From assembly GCA_964389755.1 (NCBI GenBank), contig CAYMEW010000020.1, forward strand, positions 1 to 64,000: a stretch of DNA of 64,000 bases, given 5' to 3'. The position numbers and the translations under genes are program-made. Under the pieces are notes generated by a model. That model had not been told where the DNA came from. It worked only from the letters and a program-made list of their open reading frames with translations, and searched no databases. Each line of letters starts with the position of its first letter. The stretch's first letter is position 1. This document shows positions 23,120 to 32,800 of this stretch, piece by piece. This DNA is from JBBSUQ01 sp964389755 (GTDB taxonomy: Bacteria > Bacteroidota > Bacteroidia > Flavobacteriales_D > Crocinitomicaceae).

Positions 23120-26002
23120 TTATTTCAGTTTGTCTGCTTCTTCACGTGCCTTTTTCATAAGGTCGTCTGCTTTCTGATTCGCCTCGGCTTCTACTTTATC
23201 GGCTTTTTCATCGGCTTCCTTGCGGATTTTGTCCGCTGTAAGTTCAGCTGCTCGTTTTTTAAGCGGATTGGAGCCGGCTTCATCGATCAGTTTTTTCGCC
23301 TGTTCATCGGCTGCTTTGCGGATGTCAGCGGCTGACTTTTTCCCGGCAGCTTTGATCTGGTCAGCCTTTTTCTGAGCATCGGCAAGAATTTTCTGCTTTT
23401 TCGCCTCGAGGTCTTCCTTGACGTCATCGACTTTATCATTGACAATGTTTTTCACGGAATCCTTCACCTCGTTGAGTTTTTCTTTCCCCGCATCGATGAG
23501 TGCGTCTTTCAGGTTGCCAGTGGCATCGAGGAGTTGTTCTTTGAAGTCGGTAGACACTTTCGGATCGCTTACCTTCCCGGTAACGTCCACGTTGATCTTC
23601 ACGACATCAGGGATCAGTTTCAGGTCCAGTTTAGCCACGTTATTCACTTTTTTGACCTGGTCCTCCACGAGTTTGATCATAGCCGCCGGAATCTGGTCTT
23701 TCGGGATGTTCATTTGAAGGTCATAGTCCATATCCTGTTCAAAAGAAGTGGTTCCCCACACGGTTGTCCCGATCTTACCGAGGTTGATGTCGAACGGGTT
23801 TACGGCTACCTTGCCATCTTCAAAGCGGAACCGGGCATTGACATTCTTCAGCGTTTGCTCTTTGATCTGGTCGATCTTCAGCGCATCGCCGATCTTTTCG
23901 AGTGGTTTAAAACCGGAAATGCTGATAGAGTTCGATGAAAGTGTTCCGCCGCCGGTAAGTGTCGAATAGATCGGTTCGAGTGACGGTTGCAATAAAGTTT
24001 TCATATTGAAAGAGGAACTGATCCGTCCGTTGGCAAATTTCGCGATGGGTGCGAGCTTTTCAATGGTTATGAAGTTTTTAGCGAGTTCTGAAATATCCAG
24101 GTCGCGCAGGTCGTACCCGAAGTCAACAGCCGGTTTGCGGTGATCTTTTGTATTGTAATCGCCGCGTAAAGCAACTGTTCCGCCCATGGTGTTCATTGAC
24201 AGGTTGTCGAGGCTGGCTACCTCGTCCTTCACCTTTATTTTTCCCTGTACATTTTTGATGTCCATGCCGTTGTAACGAACCGTGTTTATGGACGTATTCA
24301 GGTCAAAGTCCACGTTCGCCGGGATGAGGATCGGTTCGGCCGCTTCGCTGCCCGTATCCGGTGTACTTTCGCTACTTGTGCCTTCTTCTGCCGGAGCAAC
24401 GGCCATCAGCTGATCGAGGTCAATGAGCTGACTGTTCAGGTTGAAACTGCCTTTCAGTAGTTCTTCACGGAAGAAATAGCCGAGGTAATTGTCAATGTTT
24501 CCGGACATTTTGAAATCGCTGCGTCCCATTTTGGCCTGTAGGTTTTCAAGCGCCAGCATTTGTGGTGAAAAGCGGAAGACCATGTTTTTGATGTCGACCG
24601 GATCCGGGAGGTCCGGCGATTTGTAGAGCATATCGGTCAGCGTCAGTAATCCGTCTGCTTTAAACTTTTCGTATTGTTCACTTTCAAGCGCGCTCAGGCG
24701 ACCGTTCAAAACCACATTCGCATCGAGTTTGCCATTGTAGGATTCTCCTTCGGCAAGCGGCATGATCTGGCCGAGTGTGGCAAGGTCTACTTTGGCCATG
24801 ATCTTCGAGTCGATCAGCGGATCGGTCATCGGGTTGCGCATCTTTAAGGTGGCATCGAGCAGGTTTCCTACGAATTCCGAGTGAAAACGCGATACATCCA
24901 AAGTCATTTTATCGAGGTCCGCTCCGCCGGCAAATGTGCTGGAAGCGTCCACCCCGATGTTGGTGATTTTCCCCGGAAGGTCCGGGTATCGGATCGAGGC
25001 ATTGCTTACTTTCATTCCGAAATCCCAACCGGGCATGTTCACGTCGTCCATTTTGCCTTTAACTTCGCCTTTCAGGCTGAGATCGCCGGAGGTAACCATG
25101 GATTCGTATCCGGTACGATAGAATGCGGGGATCAGGGAAAGCAGGTCTTTGAAAGACGTTTTGGAAGCGTTCAGTTTCAGATCCATGTCGTCGTAACCTT
25201 CCATCATCCCGTAAAAGCCATCCACTGAAAATTTAAGGGCATTCAACGCGACTTCATTCTCACGCAACGTAAACTTCATCGTCTTTTCGGTCATTTCAAG
25301 CAGCAACTTGACGTCGGCTTCCGTTTTAACGTCCGTCAGGTAACTGATTCCGTCCATTTCGTAAGAAAGCTTTTCAATGCGCGTCTTTGTTTTAAAATCG
25401 ACTACCGATTCGGTAAGATCGCCGTTCCCTTCGTGGTCTACATTTACAATTTCAGCCTTCATGTTCCCGGCTTCGTCGGTATAATAAATGGTTCCGTTTG
25501 AAATGCTGTATTCCTGCAGTGAAAGTTTGAAGTTGCTCGGTTCGCTGACTTCTTCCTCGGTTTTGAGGGAGTCGGGTTTCACGATGTCGTAGTTCGCCCG
25601 ACCATCCTGGAGAATGCGTACATCGATCTTTGGCTCTTCGAGGTAGATGGCGTCAATGGAGATCTGGTCACCTCCGATCACGTCCCAAAGCCCGACCTGG
25701 GCGGTAAATTCTTTGACATTCACGAGTTCCACGCCCTCGAACTCATCCCGGCCTGTAAGTTTTGTATTGTATAATTTGATCGAAAGATTCGGAAAAGTGC
25801 TGAAAAAGGTAAGGTCGAAATCTTCCAGCGAAAGGTCTGCCAGGAGTTGCTTGCTGGCTTCTTTGAGCACCATTTCTTTGATCTGGTCCTTAAACAGGAT
25901 CGGGATAAGGATCAGGGCTATGATCAGGAGTAATAACATAATTCCGGTCCATTTGAGTATTCTGCGAAACAGGCTTTTTTTCTTTTTTTCTTTCTTTTTC
26001 AT
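23120..26002 (-). CDS. AsmA-family inner-membrane protein with charged helical tail
   Basis: 960 aa. A lysine-rich N terminus (KKKEKKKK) precedes one membrane helix (about 15-36). The long periplasmic part is beta-rich with AsmA features: DLTFFSTFPNLSIKLYNTKLTG near residue 65 and the C-terminal AsmA-like run of GGTLSSNSISISGFKPLEKIGDAL near 670-720. AsmA-like proteins bridge the envelope and help move phospholipid to the outer membrane. Unusual here is the last about 150 residues: a highly charged Ala/Lys/Glu/Asp helix with repeats such as KILADAQKKADQI and KADKVEAEANQKADDL, predicted to be a coiled coil. Confidence 0.88.
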   Translation of the reverse strand: MKKKEKKKKSLFRRILKWTGIMLLLLIIALILIPILFKDQIKEMVLKEASKQLLADLSLEDFDLTFFSTFPNLSIKLYNTKLTGRDEFEGVELVNVKEFTAQVGLWDVIGGDQISIDAIYLEEPKIDVRILQDGRANYDIVKPDSLKTEEEVSEPSNFKLSLQEYSISNGTIYYTDEAGNMKAEIVNVDHEGNGDLTESVVDFKTKTRIEKLSYEMDGISYLTDVKTEADVKLLLEMTEKTMKFTLRENEVALNALKFSVDGFYGMMEGYDDMDLKLNASKTSFKDLLSLIPAFYRTGYESMVTSGDLSLKGEVKGKMDDVNMPGWDFGMKVSNASIRYPDLPGKITNIGVDASSTFAGGADLDKMTLDVSRFHSEFVGNLLDATLKMRNPMTDPLIDSKIMAKVDLATLGQIMPLAEGESYNGKLDANVVLNGRLSALESEQYEKFKADGLLTLTDMLYKSPDLPDPVDIKNMVFRFSPQMLALENLQAKMGRSDFKMSGNIDNYLGYFFREELLKGSFNLNSQLIDLDQLMAVAPAEEGTSSESTPDTGSEAAEPILIPANVDFDLNTSINTVRYNGMDIKNVQGKIKVKDEVASLDNLSMNTMGGTVALRGDYNTKDHRKPAVDFGYDLRDLDISELAKNFITIEKLAPIAKFANGRISSSFNMKTLLQPSLEPIYSTLTGGGTLSSNSISISGFKPLEKIGDALKIDQIKEQTLKNVNARFRFEDGKVAVNPFDINLGKIGTTVWGTTSFEQDMDYDLQMNIPKDQIPAAMIKLVEDQVKKVNNVAKLDLKLIPDVVKINVDVTGKVSDPKVSTDFKEQLLDATGNLKDALIDAGKEKLNEVKDSVKNIVNDKVDDVKEDLEAKKQKILADAQKKADQIKAAGKKSAADIRKAADEQAKKLIDEAGSNPLKKRAAELTADKIRKEADEKADKVEAEANQKADDLMKKAREEADKLK

Positions 26003-26066
26003 ACCTTTTGTAGGTTAATTGCGATATTTGTTACTACTAATAAGTTACGCTTTACATGCTAAGATA

Positions 26067-26849
26067 ATGGAAAAAATAACATTTGCCCTTTTCCTGTTTT
26101 TTTTGACTTTACCGGCCCTGTCGGATGCGCAGATCATTACGAATGAAAAGCCGACGCCCAAACCTGTCCCCAAAGAGGAAGTGAAACCGGAACCGAAGGA
26201 GGTGATACCGGAAGACACTGTAAAGCCGAACTATTACCCGGAAGACATTGCATTGTTCTTTGAATTCTCCCCGACGAATACAAACCCCTATTTGCAGGAA
26301 AATCCCTCGGTTTTTGGCAAACCGCTGGGCGAACGGGCAAACGAACGTGCTGCGAATATCTGGTCTTTTGCGCTGGGATTCCGCGCTCCGATGGGCCGTT
26401 ACTTCGCATTTCAGTCTGGGATCAGTGTCCTGCGAAACGCGGAAGAGTACGATTTTTCAGGAGTGGATACTTCTTTTTCGTACCGGACAACCTATACTTA
26501 CCTGGCCATGCCGCTGAAAGTGTATTTCGAGTTCGGAAACCGCGTACGCGGGAAAGTAGGGGCGGGGGTGATTCCACAGATGCTCAACGGCTACAGTCAA
26601 AAGCAGGAATGGACGACGAGTCTGGGGAACCGCGACCGGAATACAGTCACCTCGCGCAACGGGCTCAGTTCGTTTGTCGTGAGTGCTACGGTGTCTGCCG
26701 GCGTTTCCTTCCGTTATTCGGAAAACATTTCGCTGTATTTCGTACCCGAATACCGCATGCAGCTCAATTCCACTTACCTGAACGAGTATCCCTACATTCA
26801 CAAGGTAAATGCATTTGCCCTGAGCTTCGGGCTGTATTATCATTTATAG
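26067..26849 (+). CDS. Outer-membrane beta-barrel protein
   Basis: 260 aa from the ATG at 26067, giving a signal peptide (MEKITFALFLFFLTLPALSDAQ). The mature start is Pro/Lys/Glu-rich (residues about 25-55), possibly spanning the peptidoglycan. After it come alternating amphipathic strands (FALGFRAPMGRYFAFQSGIS, YLAMPLKVYFEFGN, GKVGAGVIPQM, VSATVSAGVSF, ALSFGLYYHL) of a small PorT/OmpW-like barrel with an aromatic end. Function unknown. The Nif3 gene begins 1 nt after its stop. Confidence 0.82.
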   Translation: MEKITFALFLFFLTLPALSDAQIITNEKPTPKPVPKEEVKPEPKEVIPEDTVKPNYYPEDIALFFEFSPTNTNPYLQENPSVFGKPLGERANERAANIWSFALGFRAPMGRYFAFQSGISVLRNAEEYDFSGVDTSFSYRTTYTYLAMPLKVYFEFGNRVRGKVGAGVIPQMLNGYSQKQEWTTSLGNRDRNTVTSRNGLSSFVVSATVSAGVSFRYSENISLYFVPEYRMQLNSTYLNEYPYIHKVNAFALSFGLYYHL

Positions 26850-26850
26850 T

Positions 26851-27945
26851 ATGCAATTAAAAACGATCATAGATGAACTCGAGCGACTTGCGCCGCCGGG
26901 GTCCCAGGAAAGCTACGACAATTCCGGACTGATCACCGGGAATCCGGGAATGCATATCAGCGGCGCACTTATTTCGCTGGATTGTACGGAAGAAATTGTA
27001 GACGAAGCGATCGAAAAAGGATGCAACCTGGTCATTGCCCATCACCCAATCGTATTTGCGGGCATGAAGAAGCTGACGGGCCGAAACTACGTGGAACGTA
27101 CCGTGATCAAAGCGATCCGAAATGATGTGGCGATCTATGCCATTCACACGAACCTCGACAATTTTCGGGGCGGTGTGAACCTGGAGATCTGCGAACGGAT
27201 CGGCGTTCTGAAACCGCAAATACTGGCTCCGAAACCAAATACACTTGAAAAACTCGTGGTGTTCGTGCCGGAAACACACGTTCAGAACGCGTCGGAAGCG
27301 CTTTTTGAAGCAGGTGCGGGCCACATTGGGAATTACGACCGCTGTTCCTTTAAAACTTCCGGCACCGGCACTTTTCGTCCGTTGGAAGGCAGCGACCCTT
27401 TCCAGGGAAAGCAGGGTGAAACGGAGCAAAGTCCGGAAGTTCGCCTCGAAGTACTGGTCAGCAAACACCGCCGCGGAACCATTCTGAAAGCGCTTTTTTC
27501 AGCGCATCCGTATGAAGAAGTGGCCTACGACCTGATTCCTTTGTCAAACGTCAATCCCTTTGAAGGAAGCGGCATGGTCGGCGAACTGGAAACCGAACTG
27601 GACGAGCGGGAATTCCTTTCCCGGCTGAAAACGGTGTTCGGCTGCGGAGTGATCCGGCATACACATCTTTCCGGAAAACCGGTGAAACGCGTGGCCGTGT
27701 GCGGCGGATCCGGAAGTTTTTTACTGGAGAAAGCCAAGGCGGCAGGCGCGGATTTCTTTGTGACGGGTGATTTCAAGTATCATGAATTTTTTGATGCTGA
27801 AAACCAAATTGTTATCGCGGATATCGGGCATTATGAAAGCGAACAGTTCACAACAAATCTGCTGGCCGGGATTTTGAAGAAAAAATTTACTAATTTTGCG
27901 GTTCATTTAACTGGATTAAATACCAATCCGATAAATTATTTTTAG
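26851..27945 (+). CDS. Nif3-like dinuclear metal-center protein
   Basis: 364 aa, the long form with an inserted middle domain (about 130-230, YqfO/PII-like) between two Nif3 halves. Metal-site segments are VIAHHPIVFAGMKKL (His-His), AIHTNLDNFRGGVN, and the C-terminal VTGDFKYHEFFDAENQIVIADIGHYESEQF. Family members were suspected GTP cyclohydrolase-like hydrolases; the real activity is not settled. It forms a hexamer in known structures. It lies directly between the barrel gene and the zinc-ribbon gene, a pairing common across bacteria. Confidence 0.93.
   Translation: MQLKTIIDELERLAPPGSQESYDNSGLITGNPGMHISGALISLDCTEEIVDEAIEKGCNLVIAHHPIVFAGMKKLTGRNYVERTVIKAIRNDVAIYAIHTNLDNFRGGVNLEICERIGVLKPQILAPKPNTLEKLVVFVPETHVQNASEALFEAGAGHIGNYDRCSFKTSGTGTFRPLEGSDPFQGKQGETEQSPEVRLEVLVSKHRRGTILKALFSAHPYEEVAYDLIPLSNVNPFEGSGMVGELETELDEREFLSRLKTVFGCGVIRHTHLSGKPVKRVAVCGGSGSFLLEKAKAAGADFFVTGDFKYHEFFDAENQIVIADIGHYESEQFTTNLLAGILKKKFTNFAVHLTGLNTNPINYF
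27891..27898 (+). promoter_or_regulatory. Putative internal -7 box TAATTTTG
   Basis: Perfect TAnnTTTG inside the end of the Nif3 gene, 50 nt before the zinc-ribbon gene start. It may allow separate expression of the latter. Confidence 0.35.
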
Positions 27946-27948
27946 CAC

Positions 27949-28704
27949 ATGGCAGCAACCTCGACTAAAAAGGAAGCATCGGTGTCGGAAAAACTCGACG
28001 CCCTCTATGAATTACAAAAAATTGATTCTGAAATAGATCGCATTAGAACCATCCGTGGAGAATTGCCGCTGGAGGTGCAGGACCTGGAGGACGAACTCGA
28101 AGGTCTTGAAACACGCATCCGAAAGATCCAGGAAGAAATAAAAGAACTTGACCAGGAAATCGCCGAACGCAAACTGTCTTCGAAAGAATCGGAAACAGCG
28201 ATTTCCAAGTACAAGGAACAGCAAAACAACGTGCGAAACAACCGTGAGTTCGAATCACTTGCCAAAGAGATCGAATTCCAGGACCTGGAAATCAAATTGC
28301 ACGATAAAAAATCGAAAGAAGCCAAAGTAAAGATCGCTGCAAAAAAAGAACTGCTCGATGAGGCAAAGGAACGCCTTGACCTGCGAAAAGGAGATCTTGC
28401 TGCGAAAAAAGCCGAACTCGACGAGATCGTTGGTGAAACGCAAAAAGACGAGGATAAACTCGTAAAATCTTCTAACGACGCAAAAGCGAAGATCGATGCA
28501 CGCCTGGTTGCCGCTTACAACCGTCTGCGCACCAATGCGAAGAACGGACTGGCAGTAGTACCGGTGGAACGCGATTCGTGCGGAGGATGCTTCAACAGTA
28601 TCCCGCCGCAGCGCCAGTTGGATATCCAGACGAAAAAGAAAGTGATCGTGTGTGAACATTGCGGTCGCATCCTCGTACCGTCTGAAGAGGAAACAGAAGC
28701 TTAA
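27949..28704 (+). CDS. Zinc-ribbon coiled-coil protein (CT398-like)
   Basis: 251 aa. A long coiled coil (about 15-185) is followed by a C4 zinc ribbon with CGGCFNSIPPQRQL and CEHCGRIL (cysteines near residues 206-209 and 231-234). Proteins of this build (CT398/FlgZ-like) bind sigma-54 or nucleic acids in some bacteria; in Bacteroidota the role is unknown. It starts 3 nt after the Nif3 stop, the conserved pairing. A strong terminator follows. Confidence 0.9.
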   Translation: MAATSTKKEASVSEKLDALYELQKIDSEIDRIRTIRGELPLEVQDLEDELEGLETRIRKIQEEIKELDQEIAERKLSSKESETAISKYKEQQNNVRNNREFESLAKEIEFQDLEIKLHDKKSKEAKVKIAAKKELLDEAKERLDLRKGDLAAKKAELDEIVGETQKDEDKLVKSSNDAKAKIDARLVAAYNRLRTNAKNGLAVVPVERDSCGGCFNSIPPQRQLDIQTKKKVIVCEHCGRILVPSEEETEA

Positions 28705-28729
28705 GACAAAGAATAATCGGAAATAATGA

Positions 28730-28760
28730 AACGGGAAAAGTACTTTTCCCGTTTTTTTTA
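28730..28760 (+). terminator. Rho-independent terminator after the zinc-ribbon gene
   Basis: ACGGGAAAAG pairs with CTTTTCCCGT around a TA centre and is followed by a run of eight T. It ends the barrel-Nif3-zinc-ribbon unit. Confidence 0.88.
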
Positions 28761-28818
28761 TGACCGAAAAATCGCAGGTTGTTTTTTTTAGATATCTTAG
28801 GACGGAAAAATTTAATCA

Positions 28819-29274
28819 ATGGATACCTTAGACCAGGATGTATTAGAACGAAAATCGAATGAGAATTCGGTACTTTTCAACAACCAGTACTTATTGACCG
28901 CCGGTGCGTGGGCACGCTTTGTCGGTATTTCCCAGTACATTTTTTCAGTGATTTTCCTGGTTCTGACCGGTATTATGGTCAATACGCTGATCCAGATCAA
29001 CGAACAAATGAAGCTTTTCAGGAATTATTCCAGCCAGATCTATGCGACCTATTTCGTACTGGCGCTGTTTTACCTTCTTCTTGCCGTTATACTGGCGCTG
29101 TACGGCACTGCCTCATTCCGCTTTGGAAGTAACGTGAAACGCGGTGTGTACTTCTCAAATATGAATGCGTTCTCAAAATCATTTCAAAACCTCAGACGTC
29201 ACTTTCTTTACGGCTTTATCATGCTTACATTCGGAATTATGATGACTCTCATTCAATACTTAAGGCTTCTGTAA
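28819..29274 (+). CDS. Four-helix-type membrane protein, possibly DUF5362-like
   Basis: 151 aa with about three to four hydrophobic segments (residues about 35-58, 75-98 and 125-147). It shares layout and phrases with the next gene (an ARFVGISQYIFSVIFLVLTG start and the FSKSFQNLRRHFLYGFIM stretch against EAFKTLRAYFVFYGIVMI), so the two are paralogues. The NLRRHF/TLRAYF pattern before the last helix recalls DUF5362. The function is unknown. It forms a pair with the gene 16 nt downstream. Confidence 0.75.
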   Translation: MDTLDQDVLERKSNENSVLFNNQYLLTAGAWARFVGISQYIFSVIFLVLTGIMVNTLIQINEQMKLFRNYSSQIYATYFVLALFYLLLAVILALYGTASFRFGSNVKRGVYFSNMNAFSKSFQNLRRHFLYGFIMLTFGIMMTLIQYLRLL

Positions 29275-29290
29275 GGCGAAACTATTTACT

Positions 29291-29707
29291 ATGAAAAACG
29301 AATTTTCAACATCGGACCAGTCATTAACGCAGAACATGAAAAGTTCCGGCAATATGTCATTGCTGTATGCGATCGTGGTTTTCATGAGTGCAGTGATCGG
29401 CCTGATTAATATGATCCGGCTATTTAGCAATGTCGGGAATAATAGTGTTAACACCTACCTGATTGTCGTATCACTCGTTTCCCTGGGGATCTCGATCGTT
29501 TTTGGAATGCTCAGCCTGCAATACAATTCACGCATGAAGCAGGCATTGCAGAATGGGGTTGACCAGGATTACAACGAGGCTTTTAAAACCCTGCGCGCAT
29601 ACTTTGTATTTTACGGCATCGTCATGATCCTCGTGTTTCTCCTGCTCATTATCGTTGCGATCTACGTATACATTTTGATAAGCAGCTTCAGGGGTGGCCG
29701 GTTTTGA
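29291..29707 (+). CDS. Membrane protein, paralogue of the preceding gene
   Basis: 138 aa with three hydrophobic segments (about 20-45, 55-75 and 105-130). The conserved DYNEAFKTLRAYFVFYGIVM before the last helix matches the previous protein (FSKSFQNLRRHFLYGF). It lies 16 nt after that gene and was probably produced by an old tandem duplication. No enzymatic motif is seen. Confidence 0.75.
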   Translation: MKNEFSTSDQSLTQNMKSSGNMSLLYAIVVFMSAVIGLINMIRLFSNVGNNSVNTYLIVVSLVSLGISIVFGMLSLQYNSRMKQALQNGVDQDYNEAFKTLRAYFVFYGIVMILVFLLLIIVAIYVYILISSFRGGRF

Positions 29708-29839
29708 GTAACCAGGCACGGTTTCACCTGTAGTTCCAAACAGTTTTCAGGATTTTTTTTAGCGTCAGGGATTGCAATTTCAGCCTGTATTCGCATCAAA
29801 TTTTAAGCTGCTACGAACCCCCGTCCTTTTTATAATGCG

Positions 29840-29847
29840 TATTTTTG
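29840..29847 (+). promoter_or_regulatory. Putative -7 box TATTTTTG for ccsBA
   Basis: Perfect TAnnTTTG 24 nt before the ATG at 29872. No clear -33 element. Confidence 0.45.
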
Positions 29848-29871
29848 TGCAACTTTTTATTGTACGAAAAG

Positions 29872-32800
29872 ATGGAAAAATTTGCGAAAGCTTTCTTCTC
29901 GATGCGCATGATGGTTGTGGCGCTTCTCGTGTTTTTACTGGCCATCGGACTGGCAACCTTTATTGAAGCTGCATACGATATTCAGACAGCGAAGATCTGC
30001 ATTTACAATGCAACCTGGTTCGAGATCCTGCTTGGTTACCTCTCGATCGGGCTGATCGCAAATATTTTCCGTTACCGCATGTTCCAGCGTCAGAAAGTTG
30101 CGATGCTGGCGTTTCACCTCGCGTTTATCATCATCATTATCGGGGCGGCCATTACGCGTTTTGTTGGCTTCGAAGGCCTGATGCTCATTCGCGAAGGACA
30201 GGCTTCCAACTTCATCTACTCGTCCGATCCGCATGTTTATATGAAGATCAATGACGGCAAAATGCAGTGGACCTACAATGAAAAGCATTTTATGTCCGAA
30301 GATGCCGGATGCTATTTTTCCGAAACAGTTGAATTTCCGGGGCACAAAAGTCCGGTGACCATTGAGTTTGTCGACTTTCAGAAAAAAATGATCGACTCAC
30401 TGGTTCGTGATAATCGTTACCCGGAGGACGTGCTGGACATCGTTTCGGGTGGAATGAGTTCCAACTACCTCGTGCAGGATTCGTTCATTATTCTCGGTAA
30501 TGAAGCCGATCCGCTCAATGCCGTTTCACTGTCTTTTCAGCATGAAAGCCCGGTTCCGGGTGTGGAGATCTGGAAAAACGACGGCAGACTGGGCGTTTGG
30601 ACGAAATTGCCGATGCGTGCACTACCAATGGCGCAAATGCGTAAATACAGACAGGCCGGAATAAACCCTCCGGATTCCGTTTTTCAAATTATTCCGACCG
30701 ATACCCTGGTTCCGTTCGAAGCGGGTATACTTTACAATGTCGGAAACCAGCAGTTCGTTTTCCGGGAACACATTCGCCATGCGCGCCTGCTTAAAATGCC
30801 TTCCGGTAAAAAGGATGTGGGCGTTGATCTTCTGACCTTGCGGATCACCGACGGAAACCAGGAGAAACTCGTGACGCTCGAAGGTGGAAAGGACATGATC
30901 CCGACCGAAAAAGTGTTCGCTTTTGCAGGACTGGATTATGAAATGGCTTACGGTTCCACGCGCATTGACCTGCCGTTTTCGATCTTTTGCAAAGACTTTC
31001 AACTAGATCGTTACCCCGGTTCGCAAACACCTTCTTCCTTTGCCAGCGATGTGCGCATCATCGACAAAGAACGTAATTACGAAAGTGACCGCCATATTTT
31101 CATGAATCATGTCACGGATTACCGCGGATATCGCTTTTTTCAGTCGAGCTACGACCCGGATGAAAAAGGCACGCGGCTTAGTGTGAACTACGACTGGTGG
31201 GGAACGAATGTGACCTACGTCGGATACCTGCTAATGGCGATCGGGATGATCCTTTCGCTCTTTTCCCGTTCGGGCCGCTTTATGGAACTGTCCGGCAAAC
31301 TCAGTAAGATCGCAAAACGCAAAGCGGAACTTTCTGCCTTCGTGCTGGCCCTGTTTTTCACACCTGCTCTGACGCAGGCGCAGGAAATTAACGCCGATCC
31401 GAATGTCCATCAGCACGATGATCCGCATTTGGAGCATGAACACGATCACATGTCACCGGCCGAAACGGAAGCGCAAGCGCAAATGCCCGAAGAATTTACG
31501 GGTGAACCGACAATCATCAGCCGGGAACACGCCGAAGAACTGAGTTACCTGCTCGTACAGGATTACAGCGGACGCATTGTGCCGTTTAGTACACTTGCGC
31601 TAGAGGTCCTGAATAAACTACATGCCAAATCAACCTACGATGGATATAATGCCGTTCAGGTGGTTATGTCGATGCACATGTTCCCCGAGCAATGGTTCAA
31701 CCAGAAACTGATCTATGTAAGCCCGAAGGTGGGCGATTCACTCGGGCTGGGAGAATATGTTTCCTTTACCGAAATTTCCGACGAACAGGGTAACTTCAGG
31801 TGGATGGATGCTTACGAAAAAGCACACCGTACACAGGAATCGCATCGAAACGAATTTCAGAAAAAACTGATCAAATTAACGGATGATTACCAGGTCATGT
31901 ACAACGTTTTTACCTGGTTCTACATGAAAGTGGTTCCTGTGTCCGACGATGTCACGAATACCTGGTCCACGCCGATGAACATGCAGTTGAAGGATAAAGA
32001 CTCGATGGTGGTGCGTTCCGCCGTGGAATACCTCAATGCGCTGGCCGAAGGTATGGAGTCCGGAAGTTACGGTAATGCCGGGGACAAACTGGAACTTTTC
32101 AAAAAAGTGCAGCGCAAGGCTGCGGGTTCGATTGCCCCTTCGGAAGGACAGGTAAACCTCGAGGTGACCTACAACCGGATGAATTTCTTTTCAAACGCCA
32201 TGTACCTGTTCCTGACACTCGGATTTTTAATGCTTTTCCTCTGGTTCACTCGTATTTTCCTCCATGTGTCGGATGCAACAGAGCGGTTTTTCAAAACCGT
32301 GTCGCGCATATTTGTCGTCCTGATGCTGATCGTTTTTGTTTACCTCGGTGCCGGACTTGCGATGCGGTCTTATATCTCCGGCCACGCACCCTGGAGCGAT
32401 GGCTACGAAGCACTTACGTTCATTGCATGGGTCGTTATCCTGGCAGGATTTGCGTTTTCTTCCAAAAACCGGGTTATCCTGGCCGTTGCGGCAATTCTGG
32501 CCTTCTTTATGTTGTTCGTATCCACGCTGAGCCTGCTCGATCCACAGATTTCACCCCTGCAGCCTGTTCTCAAGTCTTACTGGCTGCAAATTCACGTATC
32601 GATCATTACCGGGAGCTACGCGTTCCTCGGACTCGCATTTATTCTCGGTTTACTGAACCTTTTACTCTACGCAACGCGCAACGCCAACAACGGAGAACGC
32701 CTTACTTTGCAGATCAACGAACTGACCTACGTATCTGAAATGACGATGACCATCGGTTTGTTTATGCTGACGATCGGGACTTTCCTCGGCGGCGTTTGGG

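Noticed and set aside
28005..28659. Long minus-strand frames opposite the zinc-ribbon gene
   Set aside because: They mirror a Lys/Glu-rich coiled-coil gene, which leaves long antisense frames by composition; the plus-strand gene has clear motifs.
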